In this document: one piece after another, positions 35,651 to 44,159 of the stretch | Numbering within the stretch: position 1 is the stretch's first letter | How the letters are laid out: each line of letters begins with the position of its first letter | NCBI RefSeq assembly: GCF_963662885.1 | Contig: NZ_OY760065.1 | Coordinates: forward strand, 134,001-198,000 | DNA: 64,000 nt | Direction: 5' to 3' | Source: an uncultured Pseudodesulfovibrio sp. | GTDB lineage: Bacteria > Desulfobacterota > Desulfovibrionia > Desulfovibrionales > Desulfovibrionaceae | Made by a program: the position numbers and the translations under genes | Notes under the pieces: model-generated | The model's input: the letters and a program-made list of their open reading frames with translations, nothing else | Databases searched by the model: none | Told to the model about the DNA's origin: nothing

Positions 35651-36625
35651 TTATTTCATTTTATCAAGCGACCGCTTGGCCTGGGTGGCCTCTACGGACT
35701 TGGGGAATTTCTTGATGATTTCCTCGAAGCGCATCTTGGCCAGCTCGGGCTTGCCCAGGTGCTCCCAAGAATAGCCGGAGCGCAGCAGGGCGGCCTTGTA
35801 CTTGGAGCTCTTCTGGTACTTCTCGATGACGTCTTCATAGAGGATGACGGCCCGGGCGTAATCCTTGAGCATGTAGTAGCACTGGCCCTGCCAGAACACG
35901 GCGCTAGGCGTGAAAGCGTGGCCCTTGAAGGTGTCGGTGAACTCGGCCCAGTAGGACCGGGCACGCTCGTAGTTGCCTTCTTTGTACAGGGCGTAGGCCT
36001 TGTCGTAGAGCGCCTTGGCCGGGTCGGTGTCGGCCTGGGCCTCGGTCTTGTCGGCGGCGGCCGCAGCAGGGGCGCCCACGGTTACCGTCTTGGCGGGTTC
36101 CCCGGCAGTACCCGCAGTCTGGGCCGCAGCTTCCTCCGGCGCGTCGGCCGGGGCTGTGGCGGCCGCAGGCGCGGCAGGGGTTGCCCCTGTCGTGACGGGC
36201 GTCTTGGGGGTTTCCGGGAGGTCAACCTGGAGTTCGTTGACCATGGCAAATTCCACCTCGGACAGCCGCTTGGACAGGTTCTGCACGGTCACGTTCGAGT
36301 CGGAAGCGCCTACCTGGCGGTCCATGCGGATGTTCAGGTTGTCCACCTCGCCGCGCATCTTGGCGATGTCCGAGCGCAGGGACTGAATCTCGGCCCACAT
36401 ATCTGCGGAGCGTTCCCGCAGGGGGTCGTTGGATTTCTGGATTTCGGCCTTGAGCTGTTCTTTGGATTCGGCCAGTTCGGCCTCTAGCTGGCGGATGCGG
36501 TGGAGATCCTGCTGTCGGTCGGACTGCATGGCCTCCACGTCGTTGCGGGTAGCACAGCCGGGCAGGGCCGACAGGCTGAGAAGCATTAAAAGAATACCGA
36601 AAAGACTGACATTTTTCATCTTCAT
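35651..36625 (-). CDS. ybgF: YbgF/CpoB-like TPR lipoprotein
   Basis: 324 residues: signal peptide with lipobox LPGC (Cys about 23), a coiled coil (about 30-115, the trimerising region of CpoB), an Ala/Pro-rich linker (about 140-195), and C-terminal TPR repeats (LYDKAYALYKEGNYERARSY, FWQGQCYYMLKDYARAVILY, LLRSGYSWEHLGKPELA) typical of Tol-Pal accessory protein YbgF. The mature E. coli protein is periplasmic and soluble; a lipoprotein form is seen in many deltaproteobacteria. ATG 36625 overlaps the stop of the upstream gene by 4 nt and has GGAG 7 nt upstream. Confidence 0.85.
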   Translation of the reverse strand: MKMKNVSLFGILLMLLSLSALPGCATRNDVEAMQSDRQQDLHRIRQLEAELAESKEQLKAEIQKSNDPLRERSADMWAEIQSLRSDIAKMRGEVDNLNIRMDRQVGASDSNVTVQNLSKRLSEVEFAMVNELQVDLPETPKTPVTTGATPAAPAAATAPADAPEEAAAQTAGTAGEPAKTVTVGAPAAAAADKTEAQADTDPAKALYDKAYALYKEGNYERARSYWAEFTDTFKGHAFTPSAVFWQGQCYYMLKDYARAVILYEDVIEKYQKSSKYKAALLRSGYSWEHLGKPELAKMRFEEIIKKFPKSVEATQAKRSLDKMK

Positions 36626-36846
36626 TGTAGGCTCCCTCTTTTTCTGCCGAGGAAAAGATACGTCAGAGCGCCGAGAATGGGAATAAAAATGCATATCTGC
36701 ATCCACAGGCTTTTTTCCGTCGGAGATTCGAAGCTCCGCTTCCACACATCAAGAATGGACCAGGCGCTGAAGGCAAAACAGACGCCGACGGCAATCAGCA
36801 CGATGGCCCACTGGTTCGGGGTCAGGGCCGAGAAGTCTGCGAACAT
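36622..36846 (-). CDS. Small membrane protein, PLDc_N-like
   Basis: 74 residues with two membrane helices (about 12-33 and 48-67) and the terminal GALTYLFLGRKRG, the signature of the PLDc_N module found at the start of cardiolipin synthases and as stand-alone small proteins. There is no catalytic HKD domain. AAGGAG precedes the ATG, and its stop overlaps ybgF (ATGA). Function unknown. Confidence 0.75.
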   Translation of the reverse strand: MFADFSALTPNQWAIVLIAVGVCFAFSAWSILDVWKRSFESPTEKSLWMQICIFIPILGALTYLFLGRKRGSLQ

Positions 36847-36870
36847 GGTACGTTCTCCTTAAATGGGGCT

Positions 36871-37359
36871 CTAGGCCCTTCGGGTGTCCTTGCGGTTGAG
36901 CAGCGTGGACACGATGATGCAGCCCGCGCCTACGGTCAGCGCGCTGTCGGCCACGTTGAACGCGGGCCAGTGGTAGCTGCCCGCGTAGAAATCCAGGAAG
37001 TCGATGACGGAACCGAGCCAGATGCGATCTATGGCGTTGCCAACGGCGCCGCCTGCGATCATGCCGAGCCCGGCGATCATCCAGCGGTCCCTGTCCCTGG
37101 TGAGGCGGATCATATACGCGATGATCAGCACGGCAGCCAGGGAGATAAGGATGAACATGGGCCGTTGCCAGTCGATGTTTTCGTCGTCCAGGAAGCCCCA
37201 GGCCGCGCCCTTGTTCAAGACATGAACGAGGTTGAACAGGCCGGGAATGATTTCCCGGCCGGTCCACGGCTGCATAAGATTATGCACCATCAGCTTGGTG
37301 ATTTGATCGAGCACCACGGTGCCCGCCGCCCAGAGTGCCGCCAGTTTGTACCGGTTCAT
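36871..37359 (-). CDS. lspA: Lipoprotein signal peptidase LspA
   Basis: A 162-residue aspartic peptidase of the inner membrane that cleaves prolipoprotein signal peptides. Four membrane helices; catalytic Asp residues in GGAVGNAIDRIWLGSVIDFLD and in the FNVADSALTVG motif. It starts 6 nt after ileS, an arrangement (ileS-lspA) conserved in many bacteria. Several lipoprotein substrates are encoded in this window, including the next-but-one gene ybgF. Confidence 0.95.
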   Translation of the reverse strand: MNRYKLAALWAAGTVVLDQITKLMVHNLMQPWTGREIIPGLFNLVHVLNKGAAWGFLDDENIDWQRPMFILISLAAVLIIAYMIRLTRDRDRWMIAGLGMIAGGAVGNAIDRIWLGSVIDFLDFYAGSYHWPAFNVADSALTVGAGCIIVSTLLNRKDTRRA

Positions 37360-37365
37360 GGCGTC

Positions 37366-40182
37366 CTAGGCGAGGGTCTTGAGCACGGCGGTGCAACGCG
37401 GGCAGGCGTCGGGGTAGTCCGGGTCGGTGCCCAGATCCTCTGCGATGCGCCAGCACCGTTCGCATTTTTCGCCGGGGGCGGCGTCCACGGCCACCTTGAG
37501 GTTGGCCATATCCTCGCCGACGTAGGCATCCGCCGGGGCGTTCTCCGGCTCGTCCAGTATCAGCTTGGAGATGATGAAGAACTCGCGCGGGTCGATGTCC
37601 TCGGTGGATACCAGTTCGCGGATGTCCGCATCGGCGTACAGGGTGACCTGGGCGTCCAGGGATTTGCCGATGACGCGGTCTTTGCGTTTGGGCTCAATGG
37701 CCTTGTTGACCTCGGCACGAACCAGGGCCAGCTTTTCCCAGCGGGCACGTTCGTCATCGGACATCTCGGGCCGTTCGGGCTGAAAACGCAGGGCGAAGAC
37801 CGTGGCGTTCTGAGGCAGAGCGCCCTTGATGGCCTCTGGCAGGGCCTGGAAGGCCTCTTCGGCGGTGAAGGACAGGACCGGGGCCATATCCTCCAGGAGC
37901 ATCAGCAGGATCTGCCAGAGCACGGTCTGGGCGGAGCGGCGCTTGAGGCCGTTCTCCTCTTCGACGTACAGACGGTCCTTGATGATATCGAGGTAGAAGG
38001 CGGACAGGTCCACCACGCAGAGGTTGTGCAGCGTGTGGTAAACCTTGTGGAACTCAAAGTTGCGGTACGCCTTGCGGACGGCGTCGTGCTGGCGGACGAC
38101 CATGTCCAGCGCGTAGCGGTCCAGGGGCAGCATGTCGGCCACATCCACCTTGTTCGCCGGGTCGAAGTCGTTCAGGTTCGACAACAGGTAACGGCAGGTG
38201 TTGCGAATGCGACGGTAGGCGTCCACCAGACGGTTCAGGGTCTCATCCGAGATACGGATGTCCTCCTGATAGTTGGAGGCGGAGACCCACATACGCAGGA
38301 TTTCCGCGCCGAACTTGTCGATGATCTCCTGCGGGGCGAGCACGTTGCCGATGGACTTGGACATTTTGCGGCCCTCGGCGTCGACCACGTAGCCGTGGGT
38401 CAGGACGGTCTTGTAGGGCGGTTGCTCTCGGGTGCCCACGGAAGCCAGCAGGGAGGAGTGGAACCAGCCGCGATGCTGGTCCGAGCCTTCCAGATACAGG
38501 TCGGCCGGGAAACGGGTCTCTTCGCGCTGCTCAACAACGGCGGCGTAGCTGGTGCCGGAGTCGAACCAGACGTCGAGGATGTCGGTTTCGCGCTTCCAAT
38601 GGGTTCCGCCGCACTTGGGGCAGGTCAGTCCCTCGGGCACGATCTCCTCAAGCGGAGCCTCGAACCAATAGTCGCAGCCTGTCTCGTGCTTGGCGTACTT
38701 GTCGCAGATGTCATAGACCCACTGGGCGTCGAACCAGGTCTCGTCGCAGTCCTCGCAGATCAGCGCGGAGATGGGCACGCCCCAGTTGCGCTGGCGCGAG
38801 ATGCACCAGTCGGGCCGGTTCTCAACCATGTTGTAGATACGCTCCTCACCCCAGGACGGGACCCATTTCACATCGTTGCGGATGGCCGACAGGGCGCGCT
38901 TGCGCAGGTCGTTCTCGTCCATGCCGATGAACCACTGGGTGGTGGCGCGGAAGATGACCGGCTCCTTGCAGCGCCAGCAGTGGGGGTAGGAGTGGGTGAT
39001 GTCTTCCGAGGCCATCAGATTGCCGACATCGGTCAGCTTTTCGATGACCTTGGGGTTGGCCTCCCAGACGTTCAGTCCGGCGAAATATTCGACCTCGGGC
39101 AGGAACTGGCCCCGGTCGTTCATGGGCGAATAGATCTCCAGCCCGTAGCGCAGGCCGGTCTCGAAGTCCTCGCGACCGTGGCCCGGGGCGGTGTGTACGC
39201 AGCCGGTACCGGTGTCGAAGGTGACGTAGTCGGCCAGAACCACCGGGGACTCGCGGTCGTAGATGGGGTGCTTGGCCTTCATGCCTTCCAGTTCAGCGCC
39301 ACGGAAAGTGGCCAGGGTCTCGTAGGACTCCCATCCGAATTTGGCGGCGCAGGATTCGAGCAGCCCCTCGGCCAGGACGTAGTAGGCGTCACCGGCTTTG
39401 ACCAGGACGTAATCGAAGTCCGGGTGCACGGCCACGGCCATGTTGTCCGGAATGGTCCACGGGGTGGTGGTCCAGATGAGGATGAACAGCTTGGAGACAT
39501 CCACGTCCGCGATCTTCTTGAAATTGTCGTCGGCCATGGGGAAGCGGACATAGATGGACGGGGAGGTGTGGTCCTCGTATTCCACCTCGGCCTCGGCCAG
39601 GGCGGTGCGGCAGTCGCAGCACCAGTAGATGGGCTTCTTGCCCCGGACAACGCCGTCGCGTTCCATGAACCGGCCCAGCTCTCGGGCGGTGGCCGCCTCG
39701 TATTCGGGCTTCATGGTCATGTACGGATCGTCCCAGACGCCGAACACGCCCAACCGCTTGAACTCGCTGCGCTGGGTGTCCAACCATTTGGCTGCATAGG
39801 AACGGCAGATCTTGCGGATGGTCAGCGTGTCCAGTTCCTTGTTCTTTTTCTTCAGTTCCTGCTCGACCTTGTGCTCGATGGGCAGGCCGTGGCAGTCCCA
39901 GCCGGGCACGTACTCGGCTTTCTGGCCCTGGATGTTCCGGGACTTGACGATGATGTCCTTGAGGACCTTGTTCAGAGCGGTACCCATGTGAATGTGGCCG
40001 TTGGCGTAGGGAGGGCCGTCGTGCAAAACGTACCTGTCATCGGCGTCTCCGGCCGCGACCATTTCGTCATAGGCCTTGATCTCCTCCCAGAACTTGAGCA
40101 TCTCGGGCTCGCGTTGCTTGAGGTTGGCCTTCATGGGAAATGTCGTTTGGGGCAGGAGCAGAGTTTTTTTGTAATCGCTCAT
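37366..40182 (-). CDS. ileS: Isoleucine--tRNA ligase IleS
   Basis: A 938-residue class I synthetase. HIGH motif in GPPYANGHIHMG (about residue 60), editing domain, KMSKS in GRKMSKSIGN (about 600), and C-terminal zinc cysteines CERCW and CPRC. ATG 40182 is chosen: GGAGG lies 11 nt upstream, while the in-frame TTG at 40191 is too close to it. It heads a seven-gene reverse operon that ends with cheZ. Confidence 0.97.
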   Translation of the reverse strand: MSDYKKTLLLPQTTFPMKANLKQREPEMLKFWEEIKAYDEMVAAGDADDRYVLHDGPPYANGHIHMGTALNKVLKDIIVKSRNIQGQKAEYVPGWDCHGLPIEHKVEQELKKKNKELDTLTIRKICRSYAAKWLDTQRSEFKRLGVFGVWDDPYMTMKPEYEAATARELGRFMERDGVVRGKKPIYWCCDCRTALAEAEVEYEDHTSPSIYVRFPMADDNFKKIADVDVSKLFILIWTTTPWTIPDNMAVAVHPDFDYVLVKAGDAYYVLAEGLLESCAAKFGWESYETLATFRGAELEGMKAKHPIYDRESPVVLADYVTFDTGTGCVHTAPGHGREDFETGLRYGLEIYSPMNDRGQFLPEVEYFAGLNVWEANPKVIEKLTDVGNLMASEDITHSYPHCWRCKEPVIFRATTQWFIGMDENDLRKRALSAIRNDVKWVPSWGEERIYNMVENRPDWCISRQRNWGVPISALICEDCDETWFDAQWVYDICDKYAKHETGCDYWFEAPLEEIVPEGLTCPKCGGTHWKRETDILDVWFDSGTSYAAVVEQREETRFPADLYLEGSDQHRGWFHSSLLASVGTREQPPYKTVLTHGYVVDAEGRKMSKSIGNVLAPQEIIDKFGAEILRMWVSASNYQEDIRISDETLNRLVDAYRRIRNTCRYLLSNLNDFDPANKVDVADMLPLDRYALDMVVRQHDAVRKAYRNFEFHKVYHTLHNLCVVDLSAFYLDIIKDRLYVEEENGLKRRSAQTVLWQILLMLLEDMAPVLSFTAEEAFQALPEAIKGALPQNATVFALRFQPERPEMSDDERARWEKLALVRAEVNKAIEPKRKDRVIGKSLDAQVTLYADADIRELVSTEDIDPREFFIISKLILDEPENAPADAYVGEDMANLKVAVDAAPGEKCERCWRIAEDLGTDPDYPDACPRCTAVLKTLA

Positions 40183-40395
40183 GGGTTTCAAGTCCTCCGG
40201 GAACCGTATATTTCTTTAGATGATAGTGTCCGTTTTTATGAGACGGCGTAGATTGGTATAAGCCGGGCCGGAAGTCAAGCTTTGCACGGCCCGGGCGGGG
40301 TCTTGCACAATGTTTACACGACTTGAGAAACGTGCTTTTGTTACAGGTGGACGACAAGGTCCCGGCTATCGAAAAATCAAGAATCAGGAGATATG

Positions 40396-41022
40396 ATGGG
40401 AGTACATAAACGCGAACGCGAAGCAGCCGAAGCTGAGGGCAAATACGTCAAGAAAAGTTCGGCCGTCATGCTGGCGGTCATCGGTGTTTTGCTCGGAGCC
40501 TTCATCGGCAATGCAGTGACCATGCTGTATGTGGGGCAGCGGGAGCAGCGCATGAACGTGTCCACCCAGGCCACACCCACCGAGTCGCCGGTGCCTCATT
40601 CCGCAGACCCAGAGGCTCTGGCCAGCATGGAGAATGCCGCTGCCGCCGATCCGACCAATGCGGACCTGTGGGTACAGCTGGGCAACTTCTGTTTCGACCA
40701 CAACCTGCCCGCGCGGGCGGTCAATGCCTATGAACGGGCTCTGGAACTCAAACCCAACGAAGTCAATGTCTGGTCAGACCTGGGAGTCATGTACCGGCGC
40801 ACCAAGCAGTTCAACAAGGCCGTGGACGCTTTTGGTCATGCCTCGGCTTTGGACAAGACGCATATCACCTCGCGGTTCAATATGGGCATCGTCTACCTCC
40901 ACGACCTGAATGATCCGGCGTCCGCGCTCAAGGCGTGGAAGGAAGTTTTGGCCATCAATCCCGAAGCCAAGTCTCCCACCGGTCAATCCGTGGCGAACAT
41001 GGTTCAGGAATTGGAAAAATAG
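40396..41022 (+). CDS. Membrane-anchored TPR protein
   Basis: 208 residues: short basic cytoplasmic N-terminus, one membrane helix (about 22-46, VMLAVIGVLLGAFIGNAVTML), then three TPR-like repeats (ADLWVQLGNFCFDHNLPARA, VNVWSDLGVMYRRTKQFNKA, TSRFNMGIVYLHDLNDPASA) facing the periplasm. Probably a scaffold protein like those in cytochrome biogenesis or envelope assembly, but no partner adjoins it. ATG 40396 has AGGAG 5 nt upstream; ATG 40393 is too close. A palindromic terminator follows. Confidence 0.75.
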   Translation: MGVHKREREAAEAEGKYVKKSSAVMLAVIGVLLGAFIGNAVTMLYVGQREQRMNVSTQATPTESPVPHSADPEALASMENAAAADPTNADLWVQLGNFCFDHNLPARAVNAYERALELKPNEVNVWSDLGVMYRRTKQFNKAVDAFGHASALDKTHITSRFNMGIVYLHDLNDPASALKAWKEVLAINPEAKSPTGQSVANMVQELEK

Positions 41023-41040
41023 TTAAAGTCTAGCATGAAG

Positions 41041-41076
41041 AAAAGGGAGGCATGGATATCCATGCCTCCCTTTTTA
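41041..41076. terminator. Bidirectional terminator
   Basis: Palindrome with arms AAAAGGGAGGCATGG and CCATGCCTCCCTTTTT around ATAT. It lies between the forward TPR gene and the end of the reverse cysE gene. Confidence 0.92.
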
Positions 41077-41106
41077 TTTGTTATTTTTTGAAAGCATTTA
41101 GCTGGA

Positions 41107-42027
41107 TCAGATACCAGCTCCGTTTTCAAAAGACTGTTCCAAGGCGCGGGTCTGTACGATCTGTGAACCGGCCTGAACGTCGCGTACGATCCAGACGTTA
41201 CCGCCGATGACCGCTTCCCGACCGATGGTGATCCGACCCAGAATGGTCGCCCCGGCGTAGATGATCACGTCGTCTTCCACGATGGGATGGCGGGGCAGGC
41301 CCTTGATGAGCATCTCGTCCTCGCCCTTGGGGAAGCTCTTGGCTCCCAGGGTCACGCCCTGGTAGACGCGCACGTTGTCACCGATGATACAGGTCTCGCC
41401 GATAACGGTGCCGGTGCCGTGGTCGATGAAGAAGGACTTGCCGATGGTCGCACCCGGGTGGATGTCGATGCCCGTATCAGAGTGGGCCATTTCGCCGATG
41501 ATCCGGGGGATGATGTCCACGCCGAGTTTGTAAAGTTCGTGGGCTATGCGATGGTTTGTCAGGGCCCGAATGGACGGATAGCAGAAGATGGTTTCTCCGT
41601 GGGTCTTGGCCGCGGGGTCGCCGATATAGGCCGCTTCCACGTCGGTAAGCAGGTATTCCCTGATCTCGGGCAGCTTGGTGATGAATTTCTTGGCTATGGA
41701 TTTGGCCCTCTGTTCGCAATCCTTGCAACGCTCCGTGGTGGTGGCGTCGCAGACGAAACAGTAGCCCCGGTTGATCTGGTCAGCGAGTTTGCGTTCCAGC
41801 TGGTCCAGAGTGGAGCCGATGTAATAGGGCATGGTGTCCGGGGTGATCTCGGACGGGCCGAAATAGCCGGGGAAAAGGACGCAACGGAGGTCCTCGACGA
41901 TGTCTCGCAGGACATCCACCGAGGGCATGGGCGCTTCGCCGGCCCTGCGGTGCGAACGCGGGCCTTTGTCTCCGGACTCCACGAGGAGCGCGACCACATC
42001 CGCCAATGTGTAGTCTTCACTGGTCAT
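41107..42027 (-). CDS. cysE: Serine O-acetyltransferase CysE
   Basis: 306 residues. Makes O-acetylserine from serine and acetyl-CoA, the substrate of CysK. The C-terminal left-handed beta-helix hexapeptide domain is clear (DIHPGATIGKSFFIDHGTGTV, GETCIIGDNVRVYQGVTLGA, HPIVEDDVIIYAGATILG). The long N-terminal part has a Cys-rich segment (CFVCDATTTERCKDCEQRA) typical of the EpsC-type enzymes of deltaproteobacteria and possibly metal-binding. GGGAG precedes the ATG. It is last in nifU-nifS-cysK-cysE. Confidence 0.93.
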   Translation of the reverse strand: MTSEDYTLADVVALLVESGDKGPRSHRRAGEAPMPSVDVLRDIVEDLRCVLFPGYFGPSEITPDTMPYYIGSTLDQLERKLADQINRGYCFVCDATTTERCKDCEQRAKSIAKKFITKLPEIREYLLTDVEAAYIGDPAAKTHGETIFCYPSIRALTNHRIAHELYKLGVDIIPRIIGEMAHSDTGIDIHPGATIGKSFFIDHGTGTVIGETCIIGDNVRVYQGVTLGAKSFPKGEDEMLIKGLPRHPIVEDDVIIYAGATILGRITIGREAVIGGNVWIVRDVQAGSQIVQTRALEQSFENGAGI

Positions 42028-42036
42028 GGAATCTCC

Positions 42037-42957
42037 CTAGTCGAAGAGCGGGGTGCTCAGGTAGCGTTCGCCGGTATCGCAGATGATGAAGACGATCATC
42101 TTGCCTGCGTTTTCCTCGCGTCGAGCCAGTTCCAGGGCCGCCGCGCAGTTCGCTCCGGACGAGATGCCGCAGAGGATGCCTTCCTCGCGCATGAGCCGTT
42201 TGGCCGTTGCCACCGCATCGTCGTTTTTGATGCGGACGACTTCGTCGATGATGTCGGTGTTCAACGCCTCAGGGATGAAACCCGCGCCGATGCCCTGAAT
42301 GGCATGGGGACCCGGTTCTCCGCCGGACAGGACCGGGGATGCATCGGGCTCCACAGCCACGGCCTTGACCTCGGGCTTCTTGGCCTTGAGGGTTTCGGCC
42401 ACGCCGGTCAGAGTGCCGCCGGTGCCGACGCCGGCCACGAAGATATCCACCTTGCCGTCCGTATCTTCCCAGATCTCCGGGCCCGTGGTCTTGCGATGGG
42501 CTTCGGGGTTGGCCTGGTTGGCGAACTGCATGGGCATGAAGGCGTTGTCCGTCTCCTCGACAATCTTTTCCGCCCTGGCGATGGCTCCCTTCATGCCTTC
42601 GGCGGCAGGGGTCAGAACCAGCTCCGCGCCAAGCCCCTTGAGCAGCTTGCGCCGCTCCATGGACATGGACTCGGGCATGGTCAGGATCAGGCGCATGCCC
42701 TTGACCGCGCAGATGAAGGCCAGCCCAATGCCGGTGTTGCCGGAGGTCGGCTCCACCAGGACCGTATTTTCATCAATGGTGCCGTCGGTCAGGGCGGCCT
42801 CGATCATGTTCGCGCCGATGCGGTCCTTGACCGATCCGCACGGGTTGTAAAATTCCAGCTTGGCCACCACGTCGGCCTTGAGACCCTCCGATAGTTTGTT
42901 CAGGCGTACCAGCGGCGTCTGGCCAATGAGTTCCGTCATGTTGTCGGCTATTTTCAT
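42037..42957 (-). CDS. cysK: Cysteine synthase CysK (O-acetylserine sulfhydrylase)
   Basis: A 306-residue PLP enzyme making cysteine from O-acetylserine and sulfide. It has the PLP-lysine site NPCGSVKDR (about residue 43), PTSGNTG, the phosphate-binding GVGTGGTLTG, and EEGILCGISSGAN. GGAG lies 5 nt before the ATG. It is 2 nt from nifS and 9 nt from cysE, so cysteine is made and desulfurated by products of the same mRNA. Confidence 0.96.
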   Translation of the reverse strand: MKIADNMTELIGQTPLVRLNKLSEGLKADVVAKLEFYNPCGSVKDRIGANMIEAALTDGTIDENTVLVEPTSGNTGIGLAFICAVKGMRLILTMPESMSMERRKLLKGLGAELVLTPAAEGMKGAIARAEKIVEETDNAFMPMQFANQANPEAHRKTTGPEIWEDTDGKVDIFVAGVGTGGTLTGVAETLKAKKPEVKAVAVEPDASPVLSGGEPGPHAIQGIGAGFIPEALNTDIIDEVVRIKNDDAVATAKRLMREEGILCGISSGANCAAALELARREENAGKMIVFIICDTGERYLSTPLFD

Positions 42958-42959
42958 GG

Positions 42960-44156
42960 TTACTCCGAAAAGCTTTTAGCGCAGGCCGGGGCCTGCTTTT
43001 CCGCCGAAAAGGGCGAAAGTTTACGCAGGTTCTCGATGATGGGCGGCAGGGTTTCGATCACGAAGTCGATCTCCTTCTCTGTGTTGAACCGGCTCAGGGA
43101 GAAACGGATGGACCCGTGGGCAAAAGTGAAGGGCACGCCCATGGCACGCAGCACGTGGGACGGCTCCAGGCTGCCCGAAGTGCAGGCCGAGCCGGAGCTG
43201 GCCGCAATGCCGACCTGATCCATCATCAGCAGGATGGCCTCGCCTTCCACGTAGCCGAAAGAGATGTTCGAGGTGTTGGGCAGCCGGTGTTCCGGGTCGC
43301 CGTTCAGCTTGGTGTCCGGTACCGCTTCGAGCAAACCTTTTTCGAGCTTGTCGCGCAGGCGCTTGACCTCGGTGTTCTCCTCGACCATGTGCTCGCGGGC
43401 CAGTTCGCAGGCCTTGCCCAGGGCAATGATGCCCGTGGTGTTCTCGGTACCCGCGCGTCGGCTGCGCTCCTGGTGCCCGCCAATAAGGAAGGGACGGAAG
43501 GGCAGACGCTTGCGGACGAACAGCGCGCCGACACCTTTGGGTGCGTGGAGCTTGTGACCGGATAGGGAGAGCATGTCTACCGGAGCCTTGGACAGGTCGA
43601 TGTCCACCTTGCCCACGGCCTGGACGGCGTCGGTGTGGAAGAAGACGTCGTGCTCTTTGGCGATCTTGGCCATCTCTTCGATGGGATAGATGTTGCCGGT
43701 CTCGTTGTTGGCCCACATGACCGAGACAATGGCGGTATCCGGGCGCAGGGCGGCTTTGTACTCTTCGAGGTCCAGGCGTCCGGACTCGTCGGTGCCGAGG
43801 TATGTGACCTCGTAACCGTCTTTTTTCTCGAGATATTTGCACAGGCTCAGAATGGCCGGATGCTCCACCGCGGTGGTGATGATGTGGCGCCGGTCGGGCC
43901 GTGCGTTCAGCGCGGAGCGGATGGCCGTGTTGTCGGATTCGGAGCCGCAGGAGGTGAAGATGATTTCCTCGGGCTCACAGCCGAGAAGATTGGCCACCGA
44001 AGCGCGCGCCTCTTTGATCGTGGTCCCAACCTGGCCGCCAAAGCGGTGCATGGAGGAAGGGTTGCCGTACAATTCGGTGAAATAGGGCTTGATAGCCTCG
44101 AAAACGATCGGGTCCACCTGGGTGGTGGCGTTGTTGTCCAGATAAATGGTGTCCAT
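42960..44156 (-). CDS. nifS: Cysteine desulfurase NifS
   Basis: A 398-residue PLP enzyme that takes sulfur from cysteine for Fe-S cluster assembly. It opens IYLDNNATTQVDP and has PLP-lysine SGHKLHAPKGVGALF (about residue 205) and the mobile catalytic cysteine loop SSGSACTSGSLEPSHVLRA (about 325). The NifS rather than IscS type fits the adjoining three-domain nifU. It begins 3 nt after nifU, with GGAGG 8 nt before the ATG. Confidence 0.95.
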   Translation of the reverse strand: MDTIYLDNNATTQVDPIVFEAIKPYFTELYGNPSSMHRFGGQVGTTIKEARASVANLLGCEPEEIIFTSCGSESDNTAIRSALNARPDRRHIITTAVEHPAILSLCKYLEKKDGYEVTYLGTDESGRLDLEEYKAALRPDTAIVSVMWANNETGNIYPIEEMAKIAKEHDVFFHTDAVQAVGKVDIDLSKAPVDMLSLSGHKLHAPKGVGALFVRKRLPFRPFLIGGHQERSRRAGTENTTGIIALGKACELAREHMVEENTEVKRLRDKLEKGLLEAVPDTKLNGDPEHRLPNTSNISFGYVEGEAILLMMDQVGIAASSGSACTSGSLEPSHVLRAMGVPFTFAHGSIRFSLSRFNTEKEIDFVIETLPPIIENLRKLSPFSAEKQAPACAKSFSE

Positions 44157-44159
44157 GGA

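Noticed and set aside
36970..40251. A 1093-codon open frame on the forward strand opposite lspA and ileS
   Set aside because: It is antisense to two unmistakable genes (HIGH and KMSKS motifs, LspA aspartates) and has no recognisable domain.
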